A stretch of 51,015 nucleotides of DNA, taken from positions 1-51,015 of the forward strand of contig JASAON010001545.1 in the NCBI GenBank assembly GCA_030849065.1. The letters are read 5' to 3'. Both the position numbers and the translations under genes were made by a program. Each line of letters opens with the position of its first letter. The stretch's first letter is position 1. Source of the DNA: Jaenimonas drosophilae (taxonomy: Eukaryota > Euglenozoa > Kinetoplastea > Trypanosomatida > Trypanosomatidae). The notes under the pieces are model-generated. The model did no database searches, was not told the DNA's origin, and saw only the letters and a program-made list of their open reading frames with translations. Below are positions 18,507 through 26,879 of the stretch, in pieces.

Positions 18507-21500
18507 CTATCCACGTTTGCCATATGGAGGGCAGTGCGACTCATTGCGCGGATGCGGGCTCTGCATCAGCGTTGGATGCTGGAATGGGGCAGCCTGCTGC
18601 AGACGACGGCGGTATCTCAGCCTTTCACCTGTGGTGCGCATATCCTTGTAGGAGATCGGGTGCTTCAGCGAAAATTTTGGTCTGCGCACCCAGATTGACT
18701 CTGGATCAATCCCATCCATCTCATCTTGGCTAAGGAGATGGCGCGTATATCCGTACATTAGGTGTGGGTTGGGCTCCTCTAAGTTGCTGCCCTCACGCAT
18801 CAAGTGAATCGGCAGCAGTCGGCGGCGTTTGGCCATCAAATGTGGCTTCGACTTGGTGAAGCGCGGATCGCGCAAGAAGAAGCGCGGGCACACGTTGGGA
18901 TTGCGACCTCCGGTCAGAACATTTTCGTCATTGTAGTAGGGAATGAATCCACGCACTCGTCCAGTACGACGGTCCAGGATGTTGATGAGCTTGTTGAGGT
19001 TGATTACACGACCTCGCTCAATCTCCCAACTGAGCTCCATCGCTCGTGCGAAGGTGCGCTTCATCATATCCCGCTTCTTCTCCTCCGTCTCACGCTGTTT
19101 CCGTGCCCACAACGCCCGCATTTGCTGAAGAATGGTACGAAGCACCAGCTGAGCCTTCATTTGCTCATACAAGATACGCTCCACCTCATTCTCACCATCC
19201 TCCTTCTTGGCGGCATGCATGTCTTGGCTGGCGCTGACCTTCAACAAGGAGAAGAGCGGGCTCGCGGGATCCACATCGACGATGGAATTCACGCGAAGCT
19301 GCGGAAGTGTAATGTCGCTGGGCGAAGACGGCTCAGCGAGCTGATCGGCACCAAAACCGTAGGAGCCCATTTGTGCCTGGGATCTCCGGCTTCCATCTCC
19401 ATCGCGGATGATCTCGGAGCTGTGCTGGTGATGATGCGCAAGCTCGTCCGATACACGGCCCATCGCCCACGGCGCCTCCCCAACGATGGGGCCACCCGTT
19501 TGCGAGCCACGCAGCGGATATACAATCGAGCCACCACGTGCGCCGCCCTCCTCCTTGCCGCTCGGGTCTTCACCCACGATGCGTCCCGTCATAATGTCCA
19601 CCTCCGGCGCGCCGTTGCCACGTTTGGAGATGGTCGGCAGGGGCAGCGGCCCGTGTAAGGGATCCTCTTCGTAGTTGATGAAGTTGCCCATCTCGTCGAA
19701 GCTTCCCCGTGGCTGGTCCATGCTGCCGCTCTCTCCGGTGCCACGTCGGTAGTAATTGGTCAGGATGCGTTGGCCACGATCGGGAGGAAGTGCGTCATGC
19801 AGGCGGCGCTCCGTCCCTGCACCGCCACCTACCGGCCGCGTGTATTGGCCAGCCGGCCGAGGCCTCATCGGAGGTCGGCTATCGTGCGAACGCATACTCG
19901 ATGGGGTGGCACACCCAATCTCTGGTGTGGGAATACCATAGGTTGGTGGGTGCGAGCTCGAGGTGGATGGGTAGTTATCGTCGGAGCGGATGATGTTGAT
20001 GAGCTGAGTGACGCTTTGGTTTTTGCTGTCTTCGTGGGAGCTGTTGAGCTGGGACAATGCCATGCGCACGAGATCATCCACAACGGCATCGTAGCGCACT
20101 GGGTCTTGCAAGTAGAGCTCTCGGGCCTGTTCCTCCATCATATCCATCTCCGTCACCGCGGTCCGACTACGACTGGCACCAGATAAGCTCACGCCAGCTG
20201 CGCGGATGTTGCTCGTCACGCTCGTTGCGGCAGATCGAAGAAGATTGGTGATGCGGCCCGCACATGGATCGTGTGGGACGCCGCCAGCCGTGGAACGATT
20301 GAAGATCTCCGTCGCCCGATCATCATCAGATTGGGCAAGATCCGCTTCACCCGTGAAGCAGGCCGTTGTGGAACGTTTGCTGTCAGCCTTCTTCTTCTTG
20401 GACGCGGTAGAAGCTGCCTTGCTCTTGGCACTCTCATCCCGGCTCTCTCCCCCACTCCTCTGGCGGCTTCCCGGCTTCTGTTTTGGTTTGTTCGTGACGG
20501 CATTCAAGAGCGACGCGCTCTCCGCACCCATGGGCAAGAAAACGGCTGTCTTGCCTGTATCGGCGCTGCGCTTCAACACCACTCCTGGCATCTTGGAAAC
20601 GAGCTGATCAAGCTGAAGTTGCGTAGGCAGCTCCTCTTCCACGCTGTACTTGATGCTCGCCCCCGTTGTGACGCCCTTGATGGGTTGTTTGCCAGAAGCA
20701 CCTCCGCCCTTTGTCTGCTCTGTCTTTCGAATCTGGTCCAAAGGAATGGTTTGATCAGCAACAATCTCACAGTTGTACTGGGCTTCAATGGCGGCAAGGC
20801 GTTCCTCCATCTCACGCTTACGTTCACGTTCCGACATGCCGTGCGAGCTACCTGTAGATTTGGCAAGATACATGGAGTTGGTTCGACTGCGCGAACCTTC
20901 CAGAAATTCACCATCTTTGCCAATCACACCAGGACTCATACTCGCCACCGAGCGTGTGCGTGCGAGGCTTCCATGATGAGATGAGTGGTCGAAGAGATCA
21001 AACTTTGCGACACTAGAGTTGTCGTACTCTTGCGCCTGTTGTGCCGTGAGCCCGTCGCCAGACATCGAAGACGTGATGACGAAGAGAGGGGCGGGCTGAC
21101 TGCCTGGATTAACCAAACGTCGAGAACTGCGTTTGCGCAGTGGTTGGGCATGCAGGCCGCTGGATTTGTCTTGGGAATCCAGAGCATCCTTAGAATCGCG
21201 TGCCCGAAAGGCGGCGGAGATGGGCCGGCCATTGGCGTCGAGAAAGGTCCCGTCGGAGAGCTCGCCCTCCAGCTCTGAGAGTCGCTGCATCAAGAGTGAG
21301 GCCACCTCCTCCGCTGACATGTTGGAGATGTCGGTTCCCTGAAGAAGGGCATCCTGAATGGCCTGACCCTCCTTGGAGCTCCAGCTCATGCTATCCCCAG
21401 AAAGCAGCGCACTGTGCAGAATAGAGTTCTTGGCTAAGATCTCCGCCGCCGAGTGCATCGGATCCATCAGGCCCCACTCACCCGGATGCTTGAAGCCGCT

Positions 21501-24500
21501 CCCCGCGCTTGCGCGAGCCGCATCGAAGGCGGCGGTGCCCGTCCGTGTGGATGGAGCACTCTTGGGCGGCGTGACGAGGTCGAGGAGGCTCTTCTGACTG
21601 CCCTCGAAGCCCTTGCCCGAGGGCGAGCCTTGCAGTGGTGAGAAGTTAGGCTTCGGGGAACCACTGAGATTCATCTCATCGCGGTTGACCTTCGACATCC
21701 ACCCAAGCTCGTCGGGGAGCGGGATGGAGGCAAACTTCTCCGCATCATCAGAGTAGTCAGAGCACTGATCATCATCCTTGGAGCCGAGGGTGTAGCCCCT
21801 CATGCGGTCGTCCAAGCTGCTGGGCGTCAGGTGTGCCGATTCTCCACTTCGTGCCTTGCTGCCGTGTTTGGCGCCGGCACTACCAAATCCGCCGCCCAAC
21901 CGGCCGCCTGCCGTGGAAGCACCCATCAAGCCGCCGGAGCTCATGATACCACCCCGTGACGGTGTGCGGCCATCTTCTCCAGTGAAGAGGCTCGCCGTCT
22001 CACCATCATCGTGTCGGTCTGTGACTTCGCCCGTGAAGACGAACCCATTCTCAAAGCTGCATTTGCCCTTCTTCTTGATGGGCATCAAGCACATGAGATT
22101 CTTCGTAACTCCAGCATTCACAATCGTTTTGCTCGCCATGCCACTCTGGTAGAGGCCAGGGAGTGGGTTCGCCTTGAGATTCTTCAGCTTGCTTGCAATC
22201 GTTTGAATGGTACCAATGCAGGCGGTGTCGTCACGCTTGTTCGTCACGCGAACATAGTACTTGACGAAGTGAAGTGGCTTCTTCTTGCTGATCTTGAGCA
22301 TACCCGCCATGGCTTTGGCGGTGTCAGCTTGACTCATTTGGCCAATGATGGTGAAGACGAGCCCACACGTGAGCTCCTCCCGCAGCAACACGCGTTCGCC
22401 CGTATCTTCGCTAACCTCCTCCATCAACACCACCGGCTCAGTCACCGGGGCGGCCGAGAGGGCGGGCTGCGATGTCGGCTTTGGCTCTCCATCCTTGGAG
22501 GTGGCGAAGGAACGCTCGGTTTCTGCGCGTGTGGGGCTGTGGTGGGAGAGCGACACCGCCGAGGGCCGTTTCTTGCCCATGTTGTTGAGATCAATATCAT
22601 CATCACCATCGGGCAGCTGCACACGATTTCGGTAGTCGCGTACACGTGCTTCCATATCAGCCACCATCTGCTCCTCAGATTGCTTCTGTCGGTCTCGGTC
22701 GCCTTGTCGGCGGCGCTCAATGAGCTGATCATAATCGTACATTTCGTAGAGACGGAGGAGATCGGGAATGAGATCCTCGCGGAGGTTACGGAGCTTGCGG
22801 GGTGGCGGGGCGAAGGGCTGCATCTCACGATCTGCAACAAGGCTCACCTCGTCAAAAGAGGAGGCCGAGTCGGCGCCGGAGGAGAAGGCGGGCTCCATTT
22901 CACCACCTGGCGGGCCACCATCACTCCCACTGCTCTTCATCTCCGCCAAGGTCCCGCTGGGGGAGACGGCGGTGGCCGGACGCGTCTGCGCCGATCGCGT
23001 TGCCCGGGAACGAGCGCTCGCCGGTGCATGTGAGCTCGGCGTGGCTGCTGATGCAATGATGGCATCGTCATCTTGCGCCTCCGATGCAACAGCGGCGGCC
23101 TTCTGCGAACGCACCTCATCCACGAGTGTGTCGGGAATGGCGTCAAGCATGAATTCTAGCAAATTGAGGCCAATCGCCTCTCGCTTCATCAGCGGCACCG
23201 TTTCTGCCTCATCCAAGACAGAAAAGCCAACAATGCTCGGGTCGTGGATGGAGTGCAAAGCTGTACTGATCTCCTCCGATACGCGCTGGGCGGCACTCAT
23301 GGCAGCGGTGCTCGGCGAGGCGGCGCCTGCGGTGAGGAAGAAGGAGGTGGACGGCTCCGTTCGTGCTGACTTCTGATCTGCCACATCGGGGCTGGGACGG
23401 GATGGGGCGATTGGCCCATCCGGAACCGACGGCGATGTACGTGTGCGGCCCTTTAATGCGAGCATCAACGCCTCCGAGACCTTAGCGGAGTCGGCAAACA
23501 CACCATCGTCGATGCCCGTGAAGGCGAGGTCGAGGCTCTCAATCAGCCATGACATATCCTTGTAGTTGGACCGGGACTCCAAAACATCCTCACGCTTCGA
23601 GGCGTGGATATCAACCCCGCACACCTGTGCGAGGTCCTTGGCGCGGTCCTGCCGATCATCAAGCACGTTGGTGAGTCGTCGCAGGGCCTTCACCTTGAAG
23701 TCGTCCACGGTATTGAGGTGGTAGAAGTCGGAGTTGGCGGCCTTCACTCCGTTGGTGATCTCCTGGCAGCGTGCGGAGATCTCAGCGCGGGAGATCTCCG
23801 GTGCGATGGGAGGGAGGGTGACTTGGCGCCTGGTGGTGTTCTGCGCCGTGGAGGCATCGGGGTAGCCACGTCCGCTCGTCTTTTGGGCGGCAATGGTGCC
23901 AATGATCTCATCGATGCGCTCCTCAATGTTGTACTTGCGGCCGAGGAAGAGGATCAATTTGGCCTTCTCTAACTTTAGAAGCTCTTCGGCGCGCTGCTCA
24001 TCGGTGCGTACTTTGCGATTGGCACTTACGAAGGAATTGCGAATGATGGTCTCCGCCAGATTCATACGGCGGTACACGGTTTGGAGCCGACGTAGTTGCG
24101 GATTCTTCTTGAGCTCTGCTTCACTAAACTCACGATACTCCGTCACTGCGTGTGCGTGCGAGTGCTCCTCATCCAATAAACCAAGCTGGACGTTTTCGTT
24201 CTTCTCCACTCGCCGCGATCGCTTGAGGCTCTGGCCTGTGCGACTATCATAGATGCGACTTAGCTTTTGCTCAAAGGTGAGCGGTGATGGCACGCCAGCC
24301 TTCATCGTTCCTTCCTCGTCCGACTCGGAATCTTCATCCACACTCAGCTGCGCTACAATGTTGGAGGTGGTGCTGCCAACAATGATGGCAGGACGAGGAG
24401 ATGGTTGTGTGGAGGTGGTTGACTTGTTGGCCCCATCCTTCCAGCGTTTTGTTGCCGTGCAGGTCACGTCAAGGACCATTCCTTCACCTTCACGGGCAGA

Positions 24501-24671
24501 TTCCGGCACGGGTACCTCCTCATTCTCGAGTAGCCCAGAATGGCGTACGAGGGCATTGCCAATAAAGCGAGTTCGGAGGAGCGACGGAGATCCTGCTTGA
24601 ACTAGATCATCAAAGCGGCGTTGATCGACGCTACTACTTCGTCTGGTACGCACAGGAACAACCCCTTGCAT
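18507..24671 (-). CDS. Very large hypothetical protein (2054 residues)
   Basis: ATG 24671 (MQGVVPVRTRRSS) to TAG 18507, one uninterrupted frame. Residues ~185-270 form a charged helical region (RRLQTVYRRMNLAETII... EELLKLEKAKLILFLGRKY). Residues ~765-890 look like a compact domain: LTCGLVFTIIGQMSQADTAK, KPLHFVKYYVRVTNKRDD and CSFENGFVFTGEVTDR. A long Ser/Gly/Asp-rich middle is probably disordered. The C-terminal ~150 residues are ordered and basic (LINILDRRTGRVRGFIPYYND, GGRNPNVCPRFFLRDPRFTK, KRRRLLPIHL). No membrane segments. I do not recognise the family. Size, basic end and disorder would fit a cytoskeletal or scaffolding protein, but that is inference only. Confidence 0.85.
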   Translation of the reverse strand: MQGVVPVRTRRSSSVDQRRFDDLVQAGSPSLLRTRFIGNALVRHSGLLENEEVPVPESAREGEGMVLDVTCTATKRWKDGANKSTTSTQPSPRPAIIVGSTTSNIVAQLSVDEDSESDEEGTMKAGVPSPLTFEQKLSRIYDSRTGQSLKRSRRVEKNENVQLGLLDEEHSHAHAVTEYREFSEAELKKNPQLRRLQTVYRRMNLAETIIRNSFVSANRKVRTDEQRAEELLKLEKAKLILFLGRKYNIEERIDEIIGTIAAQKTSGRGYPDASTAQNTTRRQVTLPPIAPEISRAEISARCQEITNGVKAANSDFYHLNTVDDFKVKALRRLTNVLDDRQDRAKDLAQVCGVDIHASKREDVLESRSNYKDMSWLIESLDLAFTGIDDGVFADSAKVSEALMLALKGRTRTSPSVPDGPIAPSRPSPDVADQKSARTEPSTSFFLTAGAASPSTAAMSAAQRVSEEISTALHSIHDPSIVGFSVLDEAETVPLMKREAIGLNLLEFMLDAIPDTLVDEVRSQKAAAVASEAQDDDAIIASAATPSSHAPASARSRATRSAQTRPATAVSPSGTLAEMKSSGSDGGPPGGEMEPAFSSGADSASSFDEVSLVADREMQPFAPPPRKLRNLREDLIPDLLRLYEMYDYDQLIERRRQGDRDRQKQSEEQMVADMEARVRDYRNRVQLPDGDDDIDLNNMGKKRPSAVSLSHHSPTRAETERSFATSKDGEPKPTSQPALSAAPVTEPVVLMEEVSEDTGERVLLREELTCGLVFTIIGQMSQADTAKAMAGMLKISKKKPLHFVKYYVRVTNKRDDTACIGTIQTIASKLKNLKANPLPGLYQSGMASKTIVNAGVTKNLMCLMPIKKKGKCSFENGFVFTGEVTDRHDDGETASLFTGEDGRTPSRGGIMSSGGLMGASTAGGRLGGGFGSAGAKHGSKARSGESAHLTPSSLDDRMRGYTLGSKDDDQCSDYSDDAEKFASIPLPDELGWMSKVNRDEMNLSGSPKPNFSPLQGSPSGKGFEGSQKSLLDLVTPPKSAPSTRTGTAAFDAARASAGSGFKHPGEWGLMDPMHSAAEILAKNSILHSALLSGDSMSWSSKEGQAIQDALLQGTDISNMSAEEVASLLMQRLSELEGELSDGTFLDANGRPISAAFRARDSKDALDSQDKSSGLHAQPLRKRSSRRLVNPGSQPAPLFVITSSMSGDGLTAQQAQEYDNSSVAKFDLFDHSSHHGSLARTRSVASMSPGVIGKDGEFLEGSRSRTNSMYLAKSTGSSHGMSERERKREMEERLAAIEAQYNCEIVADQTIPLDQIRKTEQTKGGGASGKQPIKGVTTGASIKYSVEEELPTQLQLDQLVSKMPGVVLKRSADTGKTAVFLPMGAESASLLNAVTNKPKQKPGSRQRSGGESRDESAKSKAASTASKKKKADSKRSTTACFTGEADLAQSDDDRATEIFNRSTAGGVPHDPCAGRITNLLRSAATSVTSNIRAAGVSLSGASRSRTAVTEMDMMEEQARELYLQDPVRYDAVVDDLVRMALSQLNSSHEDSKNQSVTQLINIIRSDDNYPSTSSSHPPTYGIPTPEIGCATPSSMRSHDSRPPMRPRPAGQYTRPVGGGAGTERRLHDALPPDRGQRILTNYYRRGTGESGSMDQPRGSFDEMGNFINYEEDPLHGPLPLPTISKRGNGAPEVDIMTGRIVGEDPSGKEEGGARGGSIVYPLRGSQTGGPIVGEAPWAMGRVSDELAHHHQHSSEIIRDGDGSRRSQAQMGSYGFGADQLAEPSSPSDITLPQLRVNSIVDVDPASPLFSLLKVSASQDMHAAKKEDGENEVERILYEQMKAQLVLRTILQQMRALWARKQRETEEKKRDMMKRTFARAMELSWEIERGRVINLNKLINILDRRTGRVRGFIPYYNDENVLTGGRNPNVCPRFFLRDPRFTKSKPHLMAKRRRLLPIHLMREGSNLEEPNPHLMYGYTRHLLSQDEMDGIDPESIWVRRPKFSLKHPISYKDMRTTGERLRYRRRLQQAAPFQHPTLMQSPHPRNESHCPPYGKRG

Positions 24672-25019
24672 GAGCAACTAACCGTACGTGGGGCTGTGCG
24701 TGGGTGAGTTGGTGGTGATTTCTCACGAATTTTCTTGTCTGCCACTGCGTTGAAGAAGCAAACAATCAAGAAACAAAATGAACGAGTGGAGATGCACAAG
24801 CTCTACGCACTACTAGTAGAGTGAGACAGAGATGAAGAAATTGTTGATGTAGTGGATCAAGTTTACAAACACAACACCAATGATCTCAACACATGTGAGG
24901 TACCGCTTCATCTCTCTGCTCACGCACCATCACGATATTGAGAGAATGAATAACTTCGATAGGCATCTCTGCCCAGAGGCAACACGGTTGTGGATGGATA
25001 GGGGCCACTCCCTCCCCTT
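24672..25019. other. Gene-free spacer
   Basis: About 348 bp between the Mdm12-like gene and the 2054-residue gene. No coding frame, strong repeat or hairpin was seen. It should hold the 5' leader of the large gene and the 3' UTR of the Mdm12-like gene. Confidence 0.45.
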
Positions 25020-26294
25020 CTACCGCTGCAGCGGAATAGTCACGTAGTGTGGAGCCATCAGCATCTCCTGCAGTGCCGTCTTGAGTTCATGCAGCAACAT
25101 CCGACCGAGCTCTCGCTCATCAATGAAGACGGAATCATCCACGTCCTCGCTCGCATGGCTCATCGACTCCGGCCTACTCGAGTAGAAGTCGGCAGAGCTG
25201 AGTTCTTCCCCGCCAAACACGCCAGTGATTTGAAGACGACTGACGGGAGAGGTGGCCAGTTTGCCCGGCTCCATCCACACACGGCAGGTGTTTTGGTGCA
25301 AGTTCATACACAGATAGCCATCCAAGTGGAGCTCTGAGATGTGAATTGTCATGGGGAAGGTGATGGGGAGACGGATGGGGCCGAAGGTGAGTTGGTGTTG
25401 AAGCACCGTGGAGATGGAGAAATGAAGGGAGCCACCGTAAGTAAGGTGTAGTCGGACAAAGAGACCAGATGGGCCTAGAAGAGGTGCCAGCAAATCGGCT
25501 GATGCCGCGGAAGACGAGGTGCCGGATGGGCTTGGTGAGGCAGTGTTGGGTTGTGGGGTTGCGGGATGCATCGAGGTGGATGCCCCTCGCCCCACCGTCG
25601 TGGAGCTGGCGTTCATCCCTCCCACCACCCCGCCGTGTGTGGAACGACGACGAATTGTGTGATTGCTACTCACAGCAGCGTTCGTGTGGTGCACCCCTGG
25701 GCTTCCTCCAGGTGCACTCACCGTATCACTCGCGCTGTCCGTATACTCGTCGCCAACAAAGGGAGTTGTGGGCCCAGAGCTCGTAGAGATGGAGGTGGAG
25801 GCCACCATGTGGAGGTGTGGAGGCTGCTTGGGTGCAGGATTGGCCGGAAAGATCATTGCCTGCTCAAAATTCACAATCTCGAAGAAGGGCGGGGCGTTGC
25901 CCCAGTCCAGTGAGGAGAGGGTGAGGGACGCAAGGGGAGGCAGACGTGCGGCCGTAGTATCGTGGGAAGTCGAACCACCATGATCGGTGGGGTCGGAGCC
26001 CTCACCGTGTGGGAGGTTGCCAGAGGAGGAGCGTTGACGGTCCCCTGGCGTTTGGCAGCCAGTGGGTCCAGGTACAGCAGATCGGGCAGCCAGAGACTCT
26101 GGTGTGGTGCCCATTGGTGGAGAGGTCGATGCTGCACCTGCGCCATCTGCAGTGGAACCAACTTCTCCGCTTCGACCTGCCGCGTGCTGCTGCAGACGTG
26201 CGTTGAGAAGACTTGCTAAGCGATCATTGATGATGTGGCGTATGACCTCTGACGCGGTATCGTCCAACCGGCTCCAATTGAAGACGAAGGCCAT
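25020..26294 (-). CDS. Mdm12-like SMP-domain protein (ERMES subunit)
   Basis: 424 residues from ATG 26294; the upstream extension of the open frame is rejected. The start MAFVFNWSRLDD matches the conserved Mdm12 N-terminus (hydrophobic-x-NWxxL). SMP-domain segments follow in order, split by inserts: helix at ~10-36, LTLSSLDWGNAPPFFEIVNF (~120-143), LFVRLHLTYGGSLHFSISTV (~278-297), IRLPITFPMTIHISELHLDGYLCM, SRLQITGVFGG, and a final helix ending LMAPHYVTIPL. The inserts (~37-117 and ~150-270) are Ser/Thr/Pro-rich. Mdm12 carries phospholipids at ER-mitochondria contacts, with Mmm1, Mdm34 and Mdm10. The order of segments, the NW start and the C-terminal helix make Mdm12 more likely than Mmm1, which has an N-terminal membrane helix. 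Confidence 0.8.
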   Translation of the reverse strand: MAFVFNWSRLDDTASEVIRHIINDRLASLLNARLQQHAAGRSGEVGSTADGAGAASTSPPMGTTPESLAARSAVPGPTGCQTPGDRQRSSSGNLPHGEGSDPTDHGGSTSHDTTAARLPPLASLTLSSLDWGNAPPFFEIVNFEQAMIFPANPAPKQPPHLHMVASTSISTSSGPTTPFVGDEYTDSASDTVSAPGGSPGVHHTNAAVSSNHTIRRRSTHGGVVGGMNASSTTVGRGASTSMHPATPQPNTASPSPSGTSSSAASADLLAPLLGPSGLFVRLHLTYGGSLHFSISTVLQHQLTFGPIRLPITFPMTIHISELHLDGYLCMNLHQNTCRVWMEPGKLATSPVSRLQITGVFGGEELSSADFYSSRPESMSHASEDVDDSVFIDERELGRMLLHELKTALQEMLMAPHYVTIPLQR

Positions 26295-26878
26295 AAGTTT
26301 GGAGCTCCTTGATTGCCTCCAATGCACAAAGGTACTCCACAAGAAGAAGGGAAGCGCAGAGGTGAAGAGTAGCATGAGGCGTGTAGTGATACAACAAAAG
26401 ACGAGATGTGTCATATGCACAGGACATCGTGCCACGTGATAGATTTTTGTTTCATCAATACCATGGTAGATCCCAGTACAGCCACGACCTGCCTGCTTCA
26501 CAAGTGAAGTCAGACACACCACCGCCTCCTCATCTTCACACTTCCGTAGACCTTCAACCACGGATAGGATGATGAAGTGTGGAGGAAACGGCGGTACATG
26601 ACTCACTGTACTTCCAAACACCGAATAAACACATGCTTATGATGGATCCCCAACTTGTGCTAATAGAATCGTGAGGCTGAGGCTGCATTGACATGAAGAA
26701 TGCGAGGATACTGATGAGAGATGAGTACGTCGCAACACATCCACAACAACTTCGCCAGCTTCACTTGCATCGTCATCACGAAGATGATGCTTTTTCCGTC
26801 ATGGGCTCCTCCTTCAACCGCTTCGGATCAAACGACAACATACGCAAGCTCCTGCAGGAATGTGTGTGTGTGTGTGTG
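26295..26878. other. Spacer with splice-acceptor signal for the Mdm12-like gene
   Basis: About 584 bp. In transcript sense, CGCTTCCCTTCTTCTTGTGGAG lies 40 nt upstream of ATG 26294 and is a good acceptor. A TG microsatellite (26861-26879) abuts the Rpn2 stop codon. The stretch remains open in the Mdm12 frame but has no conserved content. Confidence 0.5.
26335..26356 (-). promoter_or_regulatory. Predicted trans-splice acceptor for the Mdm12-like gene
   Basis: A CT-rich tract at 26337-26356 is followed by GAG (AG complement 26335-26336). It gives a leader of about 40 nt and supports ATG 26294 as the start. Confidence 0.45.
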
Positions 26879-26879
26879 T
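26861..26879. repeat. TG microsatellite overlapping the Rpn2 stop
   Basis: Nine TG units run into the TAA stop codon (26879-26881) of the Rpn2 gene. Length changes here would alter only the extreme 3' end. Confidence 0.9.

Noticed and set aside
26295..26621. N-terminal extension of the Mdm12-like frame with a hydrophobic segment (Mmm1-like membrane anchor)
   Set aside because: The frame begins at a non-ATG codon, a good splice acceptor lies between it and ATG 26294, and the Mdm12-type NWxxL start follows directly after that ATG.
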